From positions 77,991,672 through 78,055,671 of the forward strand of contig OW121857.1 of assembly GCA_933228895.1 (NCBI GenBank): a stretch of DNA of 64,000 bases. Direction: 5' to 3'. Source of the DNA: Platycnemis pennipes. Taxonomy: Eukaryota > Arthropoda > Insecta > Odonata > Platycnemididae. A program made the position numbers and the translations under genes. Under the pieces are notes generated by a model. That model searched no databases, was not told the origin of the DNA, and saw nothing but the letters and a program-made list of their open reading frames with translations. Of this stretch, positions 22,220 through 35,600 are shown one piece after another. How positions within the stretch are numbered: position 1 is the stretch's first letter; each line of letters opens with the position of its first letter.

Positions 22220-23069
22220 CTAATCCGCCAGGAAAACACCAAAACGTAATATGTTTTTACTTTCCAGGGGCTGATCTCTCACGCAGACGTTATGCTTGCG
22301 TATAAAAGCAACACAATTCAATGGGAAATGCTAATAACAAAATGGCAAACGGTAAGCTTTACTGAATGGATGAGAGAAAGAAAACATTCCAATTCCACAG
22401 TAAAGTTAATTAATCCCACCCGATTATGATGATGCGCAGCATAGAAACTTAGGACGCAATGGTTTAAATATAATATTTCTAGTGGAATTTAAACGAGTTA
22501 CACCCTCAGAGACATGGCAAAACGCCAAATGTCACAATCGTACTAGGGTACGATCTATGGATCGCCTGAATCTTCGGGAGCATTGTAATAACCACGGTCA
22601 AGGTCATTCTTTCGAAATAGCATTCATGGCAGGAGGGAAGTATAGAATATTCAACCTGCAACCGACCAAGCCGATTTGTCACACGGCGGCAGGCAGGAAA
22701 CGGTGCCCATGTCTAGTGCAATCGAACGAAGAACTCACAAATACTGACCAGAGAGGTTTAAAATAACACCTCTTTGATAATGACAAATAAAAAAAGGAAA
22801 CAATATCTCATTTCGTAATGCTATGTCTGCCGTTTCAATTTTTATCCTGACAATTTGCAAGCAACCATTTTTCCCGATTATTTATTATTTTTCAGCGAAT
22901 TCCCGACCTTTTCCAGATTTTTTCCCGACGTTAATAAATTCCCGACTTTTTCCCGGATTGATACATACAAAAAAATGTAAAGAGAAAAATTCAAAAAATG
23001 ATTCTAGCCACATATTTCAACCTATGTATTTTATGCATCACACCAAAATCATCCCAATAGCCGTCACAT
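22220..23069. other. Noncoding, nothing recognised
   Basis: A 94-codon frame at 22482-22766 (+) has no motif I recognise and no splice or repeat context. I do not call it a gene. Around 22890-22970 a short TTCCCGAC/CTTTTTCCCG motif recurs. Confidence 0.35.
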
Positions 23070-23400
23070 ATTTGCTAACCGATCAACATGACAAACCCTA
23101 CAGAAGCTACATACCTATGTGCATAAAAAAGCAATTTACGATTAGAAATTACAGCCTGATTGATATCACTCATGTAACTGATGAATAACATGGGGCTGAT
23201 AACACTTCCTTGTGGAACACAGGAGGTCATTCTAGCCATATCAGAGCAGCTTCCATCAATTAGTAGTTTCTGCCTATGATCAGCATGGAAGTCACATCCA
23301 ATTAACAAAATTTCTATTAATTATTCACGCTTTGAGCTTTATATTAGCTGGTTGTGAGGAATCTTGTCAAATACCTTATTGAAATTTTAAAAATATCTCA
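23070..23400 (-). pseudogene. Non-LTR retrotransposon reverse transcriptase fragment
   Basis: On the - strand FNKVFDKIPHNQLI (about 23375-23330) and then SCVPQGSVISPMLFISYMSDINQ (about 23230-23150) match RT blocks (FxKAFDxxPHxxLxxKL; GVPQGSVLGPLLFxxYxxD). Stops and frame changes break it. It ends about 50 bp from the AQR exon 5 donor, inside AQR intron 5. Confidence 0.75.
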
Positions 23401-23451
23401 TCCTCTGGCCTTGGAATTATGCATGTGGAACAAAGAAAAACAAGCACTTAC

Positions 23452-23630
23452 CTGAGAAAAAAGGTTCCCATCAGACCTCTTGATCAAGTTGGACAGATGG
23501 CTACGAACAACCAAGTGGCAATCATCGAGGACGGTGTTGAAAAACCTTCTAGTGGGCAGAAGAGCTTCAAGATCGATAACTAGTTCCAAAAACCTTTCAC
23601 AGTAATGCACTTTTTCAGGTTCTATTTCAC
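23452..23630 (-). CDS. AQR: AQR exon 5
   Basis: Acceptor ATTTTTAG, donor CTCAG|GTAAGT, 179 nt, ending in phase 0. It encodes [20 protein letters not shown] and [13 protein letters not shown]...LFSQ, very close to animal AQR. This is the last AQR exon found in the window. Confidence 0.92.
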
Positions 23631-26600
23631 CTAAAAATAATCCATCAAAAATTCAAATTAGAGTGGCCACAGAAACCTATTACTAAAGAAATCATCCCAC
23701 GCAATAATGCACGCCCAACTTATGTGTAGCATCATGAAAATGGAGCAAAATACGAAGTTAAGCTAAGCTTGAATTTCAAAAGTAAACTTGGTACCCCTCC
23801 AATAAAGTTCAAAACATTTGAAATTATGAAAATTTTCTTAATTACTAGTAGAGTTTGTGTAGAGATAGCAAAAACACAAGAGTATCCATGGCAATAAATA
23901 CAAACACATTTCTATCAGCAGCTCAAAGAATAATAGAAGAAACACTAGTACCAGCCTTCCAATGACAAAAAGAGAAAATGAAATGGATAGGAGGAAACCA
24001 AATAGGAATAATAATGCACAAATCCAAAATGAGACACAGGAATGTTAGAATACATAAAAAAAGTACACCAACCAAATCGTGCAAAAGGTACAGCAAACTA
24101 GTCTATGGATTACTGGCAGATCTTGACTTAGTCTAACACTCTTTGGTGTAATAGCACCAAATAGTGGATCCATTTATACTCAGCCTGATACAATTAAAAG
24201 TTAAACATCGCCATTCCAGATATTCTAGATTTAACAAGCAGCTTTCATGCATTCTAAATTTTACTTACCTTCAATTTCTATTGTTTCCAAAAGCTTCATA
24301 AATTTAATCATTATGCACTGCAGAAAAGTTCTCTCCCATTGTAATTGCTCCAGCATTTCTGGATTGTCCTTCTTTTTTATTAATTTCCAATATTTTCTCC
24401 ATTTAGGAACAGCTTTCAATTCCTGTTCTCTCCTTCCCTAAATATCAAAGAAAAAGATACATTACTATACTTACTGTAATTATTACTTCAAGAAAGGAAA
24501 TTAATTCTCTAATGGGTGAAATCACAACAAGGAAATTTCCAAACACAATTTCTATGCATTAAAAGGAGACAATTACAAAGATGAGGAATCTTTCACAGCT
24601 AAAACAACAACTAACAATAAAACTTGTCGCAACAAATGGATAAAACTTAACCCTTTACCAGTGATGTGCGGTCTGAGAGACCGCTGCATTTTTAAAATTA
24701 TGAATATTTAGAAATTATAATGTTCAAAACATCTGTAATTCTTGTTACCTTCTTATTTTTATCTAATAAGGATGTGACATTCTTAAAATTTTATATTTTT
24801 ATTCTACATTTCTGTAAAAAGATGACTGAATTCGATTAGCGGTCTGAGAGACCTCACGTCACTAAATTGGAAAATCACAGTCGTTATTTTGGTGGACATG
24901 ATTCCAAAAGTGGTTAAAAAACAGAAGTAAGTGATTTTATAAGTATATTAATAAACAATTCCTTGTTTGTGTCATTTTTTAGTCATGTAAGGTGGATAAT
25001 AATAATGATTTTAATGTTTCTAAAATATGTTAAGTAAGATAAATTGGTTACTCAAGTCGATGTTGAGAGCACTCGCAAAATAAAAGAAATCCTTTTTTGG
25101 AAATATCACGCTCTAAACTGCAAAAACGTAACACTTTTTATTCATTTTAATAACAATTATAATAAAAAAATGGTTTTATTGCCTGTTTATTTTGTCATTT
25201 TTCCTGTACACTTTGCGCAGGTTACGTATGTTGGAAAAATGAGAGAACACTTTGAACCCCGAAATGGCACGCGCCAACACATCGAGTGCGCCATTCATTT
25301 TTGCCCTTCTTTTGGCAATTGAATTTTTCTCAAGTCTTTTTTCAGAGATTCAGAGCATTGAAGCAACGAGTTTTACCAACAGAAGAAATATAATGGGCCA
25401 GGGAAAACCGGAGAGAGTGAAATGTCAAACTGCATGCAAGATCGTTTCTTCCACATGTGTTAGAAACATATTTTTCGCCAATCTTAGTCAGCTATTTTTT
25501 TATAACAACCGGAAATGCCATGAGTCCGGAGTTTTGAAAGTGGTCTGAGAATCCGGGTGACTCTCTCCTGCCTCTGTTTATTGACCATACCCGTGATTGC
25601 GCCGGCCCCAGTGTCAAAGACTGTTCATTAGGGTGGGCCGAAAAAAGGTTTTTTTTCCGGATCAAATTTGCCCTATGCGGGAAAGTTGTGTACTGATATC
25701 AGGATCTCGCATGCAAAATTTTTTCGAAATCGGATAATATTAACCACTGCCGCCCGAGCTCTAAAGTTTAAAATTTTGCGAAAATTCAGGCGGAAATGGG
25801 AAACAAACGGTTATGGAGAATAATTTGTTGCGAATATTGGAATATTGGTAAATATCAACAATAGATACATGTTTTTAGATTACAACACTGAAATGTGAAG
25901 TTTATTTGACGAAATCTATGGTTTATACGATGCCTAAGAATAAACAGCTAATTTAGAGTGTAGGCAACCCGCACAACGACAAAATTTTTTACACGCTCCA
26001 AGCATCACTTCAAATAGATCACTTTTGGGAGCCGTATTTTGGATAAATTAATATTATTTTGACTGCAGTTCCTTTATAAATGTCTCATGCTTCATTTGGG
26101 TATAGATAATACATTAAAACAGAAGGTAAAGTTAAATTTTTTTAAACTAACCTCAATTACGACGAAGAATTTTATGCATGTTGAGCTATTATCACAAAAA
26201 AAATCAGTTAATCAAGGTAGGATAAAGGCACAGCCTGATCACCAAGTATTTATTTAAGTAGCTCTTTGCTATTTTCGTGGAGAAACTACCCAGAACTCAC
26301 CACGAGGAGGTGGCTACTATCGAGTTCCACCCGTTCCCTCCCAAACCACCCTTCCATAGGGCACGTTTTTAGGTATCTGCCTATCACTGGTTCTTATTAT
26401 ACCTAATGCTGTGCTTTATTTTCAAATTTTGGTTGAAGTTTTCGGCCTTTTATGCATGATAATGCCCATCCATGCCTGTTTTCTGGACTGCAAACGGATT
26501 TTGACGCCACCGTGATCATTTGTACCATCCCTTCAACTGCTTGTGTGTGGCATGCAAATGGGGGTACTTTCAACGAAGCCCCTTCCTTCAGAATATCTCC

Positions 26601-29600
26601 CAAATCTTTGCTTGTGATATCAGCTATTAAAGGTGGTTGAGTTACCGCTTTTGTTTTCCAGTCAACTAAGTAGACGTAATCTTGTGCATCAAAATTCATA
26701 GTTGGAAGTTCGAATTTCCTAAATTCCTTCTTCTGATTTTAATATTTTTTCGACGGCCATTTCACGGATCGGTCTTCTCTCTTCGGCTAGCATTACAAGC
26801 AGAACATTCTCTGGGCGAGCAAAAAAAGCGTTTCACCGAATGATTGAGTAAAAGCGTAATTTGATGTCTCGATCCATATATTTCATGAAATGTATCATGT
26901 TAATGATATTCTTCGAGCCTTCCGTGCATTGTGGTCTTAATTTTATCGCGAACCACATAGGAGTTTATACTTTCATCACAGAAGTTGCCAATGTCATCTG
27001 TTCTTTTGAAGGAGTTTTGGTTGAAACATAAAATCGAAGAATACGAATTGCTGTAGTGGTCCACCTGGAATGAAACATTTTCCCCGGACTTCTCGCTGAA
27101 AGACCCTCCAGGCATTCTCCACTTGAAAAAGCACGTGGTCTCCTTGAGAAACCATCCCGATATCAACTAGAAGCGCGGATGCGAGTGCTGCAGCAGCTCG
27201 TTTCGATATACAGAATCTTTCACAGGCAGACGCAAATCTAGACAAATATAAATTATTTACACCAACATTTTTTCCAAAAAAATCATCAGCATCACTTGCG
27301 TCGCGTAATTCTTCATCTGCAGACGTTTCTTCACTTGAGTATTTCCAAATCTCACGAACTTCTTGCTCAGTTAGTGTGGCTCATTCTGATGATCTTTTTC
27401 TCTCTAACCTATTCTATTTCCTCTCCCTCTTTTTAGTTTCCTGAACCTCAATGGCATTGATATTCAGTTTTCTATCACTTCTCTGGTCCTGAAGGAATAC
27501 ACGTTCTAAAAACGGCAGTTTGGTGGTATTATCACAAGCACAATCAGTTCCACTAGAGAATTTACATGCCGCAACATCAAACATCTGATACGCGTGACGA
27601 GGAATGTCTTGCTTCAGAATAACGAAAGTCTTCTTGTTGACAGATCGAAGATTATTGCGGTATTTTCCATAGTATTGAATAATTCGTCTCACAATTTGCT
27701 TTTGTCCGACAACTGGTATAGAGGATCTATTCCAAATGTCTTCAATGGCATAATCCACCGTCTCCGCGATTCCCGGCACAGATGTATCGGTATTTCCACT
27801 TTCTTCTTGAATGTGCCGAGAGTACAAATACATTTTCATCATCTCCTCATAAGAAGGCAAAACATTACCCGCGAACTTTACGGGTGCACCAAATATCAGG
27901 CACTCCTATCCACACCTTTCAAGCTTTTTCTGTATTTTTGCCATTGCTTTAATCTTCTTGCAACCGAAACCACAGTACGCTGCACAATGTAGTTGTTCAC
28001 TCACAGCAATGAATACCAACTGACTGACTACCTCAAGCTTATGAAGTGAAATACGCATCTTGTCCGACAACGGATGGGAATCCCCAAGGAAAATAAAATA
28101 TTGCAACGAATATGGTGAGTTAATGAGTAACGATAGTAACAGCATGAGATGAAGGAGTTTAACATCAGCTATAGGGGTTTACAATGGAATATGTCTTGTA
28201 TGAGAATTCTATGCCATTTTATCACCGAAGTATTCACGATCAACTCATCGCTGGGGCCAGATAAGGATAACCTCCGTCCTCCGTCTCATTCATACTTTCC
28301 TTAGCTCTACCACTGGCTATCTTTATCATACCTGACTCACGTCGAACTAGCTGTACCTACTATCGCTTAGGGAATAGTTAACTCCCGGTTTTCCAAGAAA
28401 GTGCCGGTTGGAGGAGCACGTATATGCCGTACACAGAGATAAATCATTTCCTACAGTTAACCACCGCAATTTATCAAAATTCTTAGAAAAAGCTACTATC
28501 TTCTGATGAGTAGATCGTAGCTATATCAGCCTTTTTTAACAAAAGAATTCGTTTGGACTCCACTAGTGTATTAAAATGTCTGATTCGTAGTATCTTTACC
28601 AGCGCGCAGCCCGATTTGTCTCCGAGTGAACACCCACTCCTTTTGCAATCTAATTCACAGGCATTTACGACACACGTATTCGCTGGATTTGCGAAGAATA
28701 TCTGCAGCTCACGGGGGCAAGAACCAATTATTGGATATTACAGTATATATCGAGGAAATTAAATGTTTGAATCACCTTTGTGATGAATACCAGGCCGTGA
28801 TTCTTCGCCATAATTTAAGTTAGTTTCAAAACGTACCGCTTTTTCGTCTGTTTTAATGTATTATCTATACCCAAATGAAGCATGAGACATTTATAAAGGA
28901 ACTGCAGTCAAAATAATATTAATTTATCCAGAATACGGCTCCCAAAAGTGATCTATTTGAAGTGATGCTTGGAGCGTGTAAAAAATTTTGTCGTTGTGCG
29001 GGTTGCCTACACTCTAAATTAGCTGTTTATTCTTAGGCATCGTATAAACCATAGATTTCGTCAAATAAACTTCACATTTCAGTGTTGTAATCTAAAAACA
29101 TGTATCTATTGTTGATATTTACCAATATTCCAATATTCGCAACAAATTATTCTCCATAACCGTTTGTTTCCCATTTCCGCCTGAATTTTCGCAAAATTTT
29201 AAACTTTAGAGCTCGGGCGGCAGTGGTTAATATTATCCGATTTCGAAAAAATTTTGCATGCGAGATCCTGATATCAGTACACAACTTTCCCGCATAGGGC
29301 AAATTTGATCCGGAAAAAAAACCTTTTTTCGGCCCACCCTACTGTTCATGCCCACTGTTCTCTCCAGGGCGGTCGGCTGACACAATGGCACATGCTAGAC
29401 CTGAGAGGAGGGAACTTGTGGGAAATACTAAAGCATGGAGCGAAGAAAATCCTGTGCGTACCAAGGGCAAGAAGTAGCATAAAAGGGTTCATGTAAGAAG
29501 CCTGATCGGTGAAAGTCCGGCAAGAGAGCGGTTCTACGCTCACCCAATACGCAATCGAGATTAGAGCTTTTAGCACCCTTCTCCTACTCTGATAGGGATG

Positions 29601-32600
29601 AGATGGAAGACGAAAACTCTGTCCTTCTCCCTCACAAGCAGCTGGGCGAAGGTGGTTCGGATTTTTCGCTCTTTTTTTGCCTGTATTCCATTTTTGCCCC
29701 TTTTGTTGTCAAGTAAGCATGTCAAAAGGCAAAGGCTTTGGTTCAAAGGATCTTTTTTCTACCTCTTTCTTCAACGTGATCGAAAAATTTGGCTACGACT
29801 ACAAATTAGGTAAGTTATAATCTCCAGGGAGTTAATTAATTTGCAATAAAAATATTCTTCATTTAACTATTCCTAGTTTTTCTCTTTTTCATACTAGCAC
29901 AATAATTTTGTCACTGAGATCAGTCGGAACATGAAATTTCCTGTCAACTGTACGCTGATTTATCGCTTGCTCTAGCACAATTATTCATTTCAACACATTC
30001 TTTATATTGCTCGACACTGACAACAATATCATACTCAGGTAAGTGTTTTGAATCCTAGGAATGCATATTGACAATATATTCTTGAATTTGTAATGTAATT
30101 CTACATTTTATATTTCTTATAATTCACAGAAATGCTATTTTTGAACACGCTCGACAACAGTGTGGATTACGGACACATTGCTGTGGACAATACCGCTACT
30201 GAATTTTGCCAGTTACCAACCCGGTCCTTCTCAAAAACTAGGACCAGAAGAACCTGGTTTTGCGGAGCAGGTTATGGAATGCTAAGCCAATGATGAAAGT
30301 GAAGTGGAAAGTGACATTGAAGAAAATTATGGTATCAGAAGTGATCACGATACGGATACCACTTCCAGTGAAGGAGAGAGTATAGATAAGGAAAGAAGTG
30401 ATGCAGTGAAAGAAGGCTTTCCCAAGCAAAGACAATTTTTTTACAGGAGAAATCACTGTTGGTGGTCATTCAGTGCATCAAAGAGGAACATTCCTACACC
30501 CTTGCATATAATCGTCACTGAAAAACCTGGTTTGAAGGATTCCATTATATCGTTAAGTAAGGATCTTGAGCCTATAGATTATTGGTTTCAGATTTTTGAT
30601 GAAGGAATGTTATGATTGATATTGACCCAGTTCAGAAGGAGAATGTCCAATCCTAGACTCCCAAGACAAGTACGATTAAGTATAGGGCAGATTCTCCACC
30701 TACCGTTGGAAGACCACCTACAAGAGAAGAAGGCGACATGTAGACTGTGCCGATCATACAAGAAACAAAAAACTTCTTTCATATGTTTCCGATTCAGGAA
30801 GCTAGTGTGTTTAGAATTCATACAGAAAATTCGCAAAATACTATGTTCAAACGGAGATGAGAGATAATTTGTGAAAAAATGTAATTTTGATCAGCTGCAG
30901 GTTACAACAAAAAAAGAAATAAATGAGATAATTCCATTTGTGTATTATTATACAGCATTCCTACTTAAATAGATAAGACTATTTTTATATCTGGTATAAT
31001 ATTCAAATTTAAAGACTAATATTAAATTACTGATTTTTTTCCAAATTTTGAACATTGTTCCAAATAATAATTTTCTCTGAAAAATTGGTTGGTATTGGTG
31101 ATTTAAAAAATTAAATACAAGTATAAAGAGAGGTATAAAATTCAAATTATCTAATAAAAATGGCATAGCAACAATTTAGTAATATTTAATATATCGCGGT
31201 CTCTGAGACCGCATGTCACCAGTTAAGGGTTAGACAAAGATTTATAGCTAAGCCACCATGGTTTGATTTCACTAATTAGACATCTAGCTATACACAAGCT
31301 GTACAATGTAGAAATAGAGCTGTAGCAGTATGCTGAGTAGATGCCTTGGGGTAAGTGCAGCTTCAGCTTTTATCGCATTGCAGAGATGCAGACATAAGGC
31401 GAGCTATAGCCATACGCTGAGTAGATACAATCTTGCCAGTTTTCACCCCTAAAGTGGTTTCCAATGTCAATCAGTAATGTCAGTGTGGCAGTAAATAGCC
31501 AATATTACAAAAATGCCATATTGTGAAGGTGTTGCAGTTTACACTTGTCATCAGTGCAGGTGGTAAAAAGTACTCGTAATTACTTATAGTTTCCAATAGT
31601 TCTGCAATTAATTATACTTATAGTTTTTTTTCAAATCTGTTACTACAGTTAAATTGTCGGCTTGTGATTTCTTGATCCATTAAAACCCAATCAGGAGTGA
31701 TAAAATAAGTAGAAAGTCACTACCCTTAAGTACTTAAAATACCACTTGACACAGTACAGAGGAAAGCAAAGCTTGAAGCACACACCTTGGAAGTAGGAAT
31801 TTCGGTAAGGAAGGGGGAATAGTGATAAGGGTAGTGAAGGTCTAGCTGATGACAGAGGTACTAAACCAACTAGTTTGCATTTAAACCTCAAGAACACTTC
31901 TCAATATTTTAATCGCTTGATGAAAAACTTAATCTCATGAAAGCTCAGTATTTTTTTTCTGCCAACACACATATTTATAGAGTAGCCACCATACACATTT
32001 TTCAGAAATAAAAAAAATACAAAAGTAAAATAATCATCAAATTGTGGAAAACAGATACTGCTTTTTGGGAAAAATTACCACATTAGTAACTATTCAATGC
32101 TGATGCATCATTGAGAAAGTAAAGAATACTTTAAGGGGAAATCATACTTTGTACACAGTATGTAAAAACACTTTGTACAAAAGACCAGAAAATTACCTAC
32201 CTCAATTTTGTATCAGGTGGAACAAAATTCCAAATGACACAACCGAAGCATGCTAGAAATGATTTGTGGTTATGGGACAAGTACCATGACATCATGATTT
32301 CAGATGTAGTGGGTTCAGTACATATTATAAGTACACAAGTATTAAGAGTTCACTTGATAATGATATGAATTGCCATATTTACCTCATTACTAGAGCGCGG
32401 AAAAAGTCTTTTGACTTTTTGTAAAAGTGGGACTTTTGTGGTTTTAAATACAAATCTTCACCATTCTCATGAAATAAAACTGTTTTTAATGACTTTCTTA
32501 GAGACTTTTTTGGCGTGGCGGGACTTTTCTGATTAAAAGAGACTTTTATGGGCCTTTTTATTTAAACCACATGCCTAAGTTAATATTTGGCTGTTGTGAT

Positions 32601-35600
32601 CACATTTGTTCAACTGAGTGTTGGACGCATCTGTGTTTTTCATGCGGTACTACACGGAGCAGAGATGTACTGTAAAATGTAAGCTCCTAACAATTGTTAA
32701 TGCGAAATTTTAATAATAGCTCCGGAAACTGCAATGAATTCTTTCTATTGCTCCATCGTTCATGAAATAATCACACTTACTCAGTGCTTCAACCCGAAGG
32801 TTGGTTTGGATAGGTGAGGGTAGAGCTAACCTCGTACTTATCCATTTGCATGTCAAATTCACATATTGTTCCTTTCCCTGGGCCACCTCGCACTTCGAGT
32901 TTTTTTTGCTGAGGGTGTCCAAAGACTTCACAAAGGGATAGATTGATCTGAAAGAATGCATTGATCTAATAATGAACCAGCTTATTTGAACCCGGGTGGT
33001 CTGCTGACAAACCGACAGCGCTACACTGTATGCTAGCACTCCGCTTTTTTTTAGGATATTAGTGGAAAAATGATACAATTATATGAAAGATCATCTAGAA
33101 TTTCCGACGAGGTGAACACGTCACACTGCGTGCAGATGATCATTAAATGAGCCAACATTGTAGCGAGGCAAGCATGACGTAGATGAACCTGGACCCTCGG
33201 CTGCGATCAAGTGGAGAAGAAGGTTTTAAAACTATCGCGAAAAACATGAGAAAAAGGTCCTCAGCTTCCCCGAAAATAGGGGTCATGACCTGTACAATGG
33301 ACAACAAATAAGTACTTTTTTCTCATTTTCGGTTTTTCTTGAGCCGAAAACTAAGTTTTGAACTATTAAATCATGTTTCAACTGCCTTATAACATTATTG
33401 ATCCCATGTAAAAACTTGTTTTGTATTGTATATTATAAAATTTTCCCCTTTAAATTTGACTGAAAAAAACGCCCTGTTTCCAAGGTTTTACAATGGAGTG
33501 TACTTCCACCCTCTTTGTCATCTAATGCCTTTTTAGTAAGAGGTAGGGTGCTAGGGACTTCCAGATAGTTAAATAGAGGAACAATGAGATGGGAGGGTGT
33601 TTCGAAGAAAATGAACCATAGGGAGACGGGAGAGCGAATATAAACGACGTGAGTGGTTAAGCGGGGTTGCATAACTTGGAGCACACAGCCCCGTGACGCT
33701 GAGGCGCATGTTTCAGGGCACGCTGGCGCCCAGAAAAGGACTGTTCGTCCTACGTCAAAATGTTAGAATACCTTTTTTGTTGCTTATATTGTCTACTTTC
33801 TGATTATCTGATTAGTTCTTCCCAAAATTAAAACTAAACAATTTAAAAACTAAAAAAGTGATTTTTTTAGTGTTATTTTCAAAATTTGGGGGGCTGCAGG
33901 GGGAATTTTTGTTGGTAAGTTAAAAATTCGGATTCAGCGACTCAAAAAGCATAGGATAAATCAACTTCCAGAACTACCTCTAATTTTTCCAAGTAAAATC
34001 CCCTAATGCCTGGACTAGCATCTCTAGGCTCTTTTCTCCAACAATTCAGTTAAATTCAGCAACTTTCTCACGGAAATAACTCAAAGGAAACTAGAGACCT
34101 AACCACCAACAACAAACACTCAATTAACTTTACCCACCACTTCAGTTTAAAAGACAGTGACACTAGAAAAATGACATTTAAGCTTAAAAGTTTTATCAAT
34201 TTAACTAAAGAACTGAAAGCTTCAACATTTAATTTTAGCACTTACATTTTTAATAAAGTCAATACTTGAATTTGTATAAAATATATTCTTAGCATTAACT
34301 CGTATATATACTTAGGTTATTTGGTTCTGAGTAACTAAACTACCGTTTATTTTTAGTAATGAATAACAGAATGAGATTAAGGATTATTGCAAGGAATGTT
34401 ATTCTGGCAAAATGGGACACAATCTACTTTTATGAGGAATCGGAGATTTAGAACACAGACGCGAGAAAAAAATTAAATTAATTCCGAATTGTAACGGTAC
34501 AGAGCGTCAGCGGACAGAAGTTGAATATCACCAGTTCGTCTATTTATAAATAAAATTCTGCACCAATTTCTGGAGTTAACTTTCACTGCAATGGGAATTA
34601 CATTAAAATACACAGCCTATTAAAATAAGCAAAATTAAAAGCTGATTTAGCTTATAATAATATCTTAATTGCGATTTTTGTTATTCAATGAACATTCATT
34701 TGAAAAATGCATCATAACATGGAAAAAAAAACTTTGACCCTCGGGCACCAAATGAAAAAGACAAGATTCTTCGGCATCAAGGCGAAGCTACTAATTATGG
34801 CCCTCATCTCTGACATTTCACCCTTTCCCTTTCTAAATCTCTCTGGATTCATATATTCCATTTGTACGCTGCAAAATTAATACACCTAGGTAACATTAAG
34901 TAGGTAAGATGAACTTACATCTTGCAAAGAAACCCACATGGACAGGGAGACGAGACGTTTCACTTGCTCTCTAATCAGATCCACCTCCATGCTATTAAAG
35001 CAATGATTCAAGAACACCAAAAGTGCAGTCTGTTCACGCAATGAAACTTTATTTTCTTCGTCAAGGCAAGCTTCCAGCACTTGATGAAAAAATGCAGGAA
35101 AATGGTCTGGTCGTTTCTTAAAAGGCTCCCAAGCTGGAACTCTTTCTCTAAACTTCTCATTCACCATTACAACAATAGACATCATGTGAGCATGGGATGA
35201 TGCGTCGGAGGAATAATTGGGCCATAAATAGTTCTCCAAATACTGACTAAATTCCAGCATCATAATTCTTCTGATTGCAAAGCTGAAAACAAGAACACAA
35301 ACTGGATAATGGCCAAAAGAAGATACATCACGTGAAAGAAATTCATTTCATTACAATTAAATTTCCTTACCTAGAACCGCGGATTTCTTGAATGTATATG
35401 TCCTCTACTATTTTCTGATCAAAGGGTAAGTGATTTTCAGCAGTGTGAGGAGCCCAATACTGGTTTGCAAGCTGTTAAAACAATACAACCAAATAAATAG
35501 AAAAGTAAGGTTCTTTGAATCAATAAATATCGAATATGTATAAATCTTATAACTTGTTTCTCTATTAATGTAACCCCTGACCTCGAGGAACACCCAAGAC

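Larger units (their letters stand above)
25629..29341 (-). mobile_element. 3.7-kb DNA transposon with 495-bp terminal inverted repeats, superfamily unassigned
   Basis: Ends TAGGGTGGGCCGAAAAAAGG and CCTTTTTTCGGCCCACCCTA. The target duplication CTGTTCAT lies at 25621-25628 and 29342-29349; the preceding A also matches, so it could be 9 bp. The inverted repeats run 25629-26123 and 28847-29341, equal in length, and by eye differ at only one position (ATCCAAAATAC vs ATCCAGAATAC). The interior encodes a broken transposase-like protein on the - strand. An 8-9 bp duplication with long TIRs is compatible with MULE-, hAT- or P-type elements, but I cannot assign it. It is inserted in the piggyBac element. 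Confidence 0.88.
24651..31229 (+). mobile_element. piggyBac-like element, split by a later insertion
   Basis: Left end: TTAA (24647-24650) then CCCTTTACCAGTGATG and TGCGGTCTGAGAGACCGC. Right end: GCGGTCTCTGAGACCGCATG then TCACCAGTTAAGGG, followed by TTAG (31230-31233, a mutated TTAA). The ends are matching inverted repeats, each with an inner palindrome GGTCTSWGAGACC. Removing the nested element (25629-29341) and one target duplication leaves about 2.9 kb, a normal piggyBac size. It lies in AQR intron 3. Confidence 0.82.

Noticed and set aside
22482..22766. A 94-codon + strand frame with cysteines and histidines
   Set aside because: No recognisable domain, no splice or repeat context, and an amino-acid mix compatible with chance.
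14200..23400. Further AQR exons
   Set aside because: I looked for the conserved next blocks of AQR (the segment following LFSQ and the helicase core) on the - strand and found none; short exons cannot be fully excluded by eye.
32935..33055. A tRNA gene on the - strand
   Set aside because: Only box-like segments are present; the acceptor stem and T-arm do not close properly, so it is listed as tRNA-like only.
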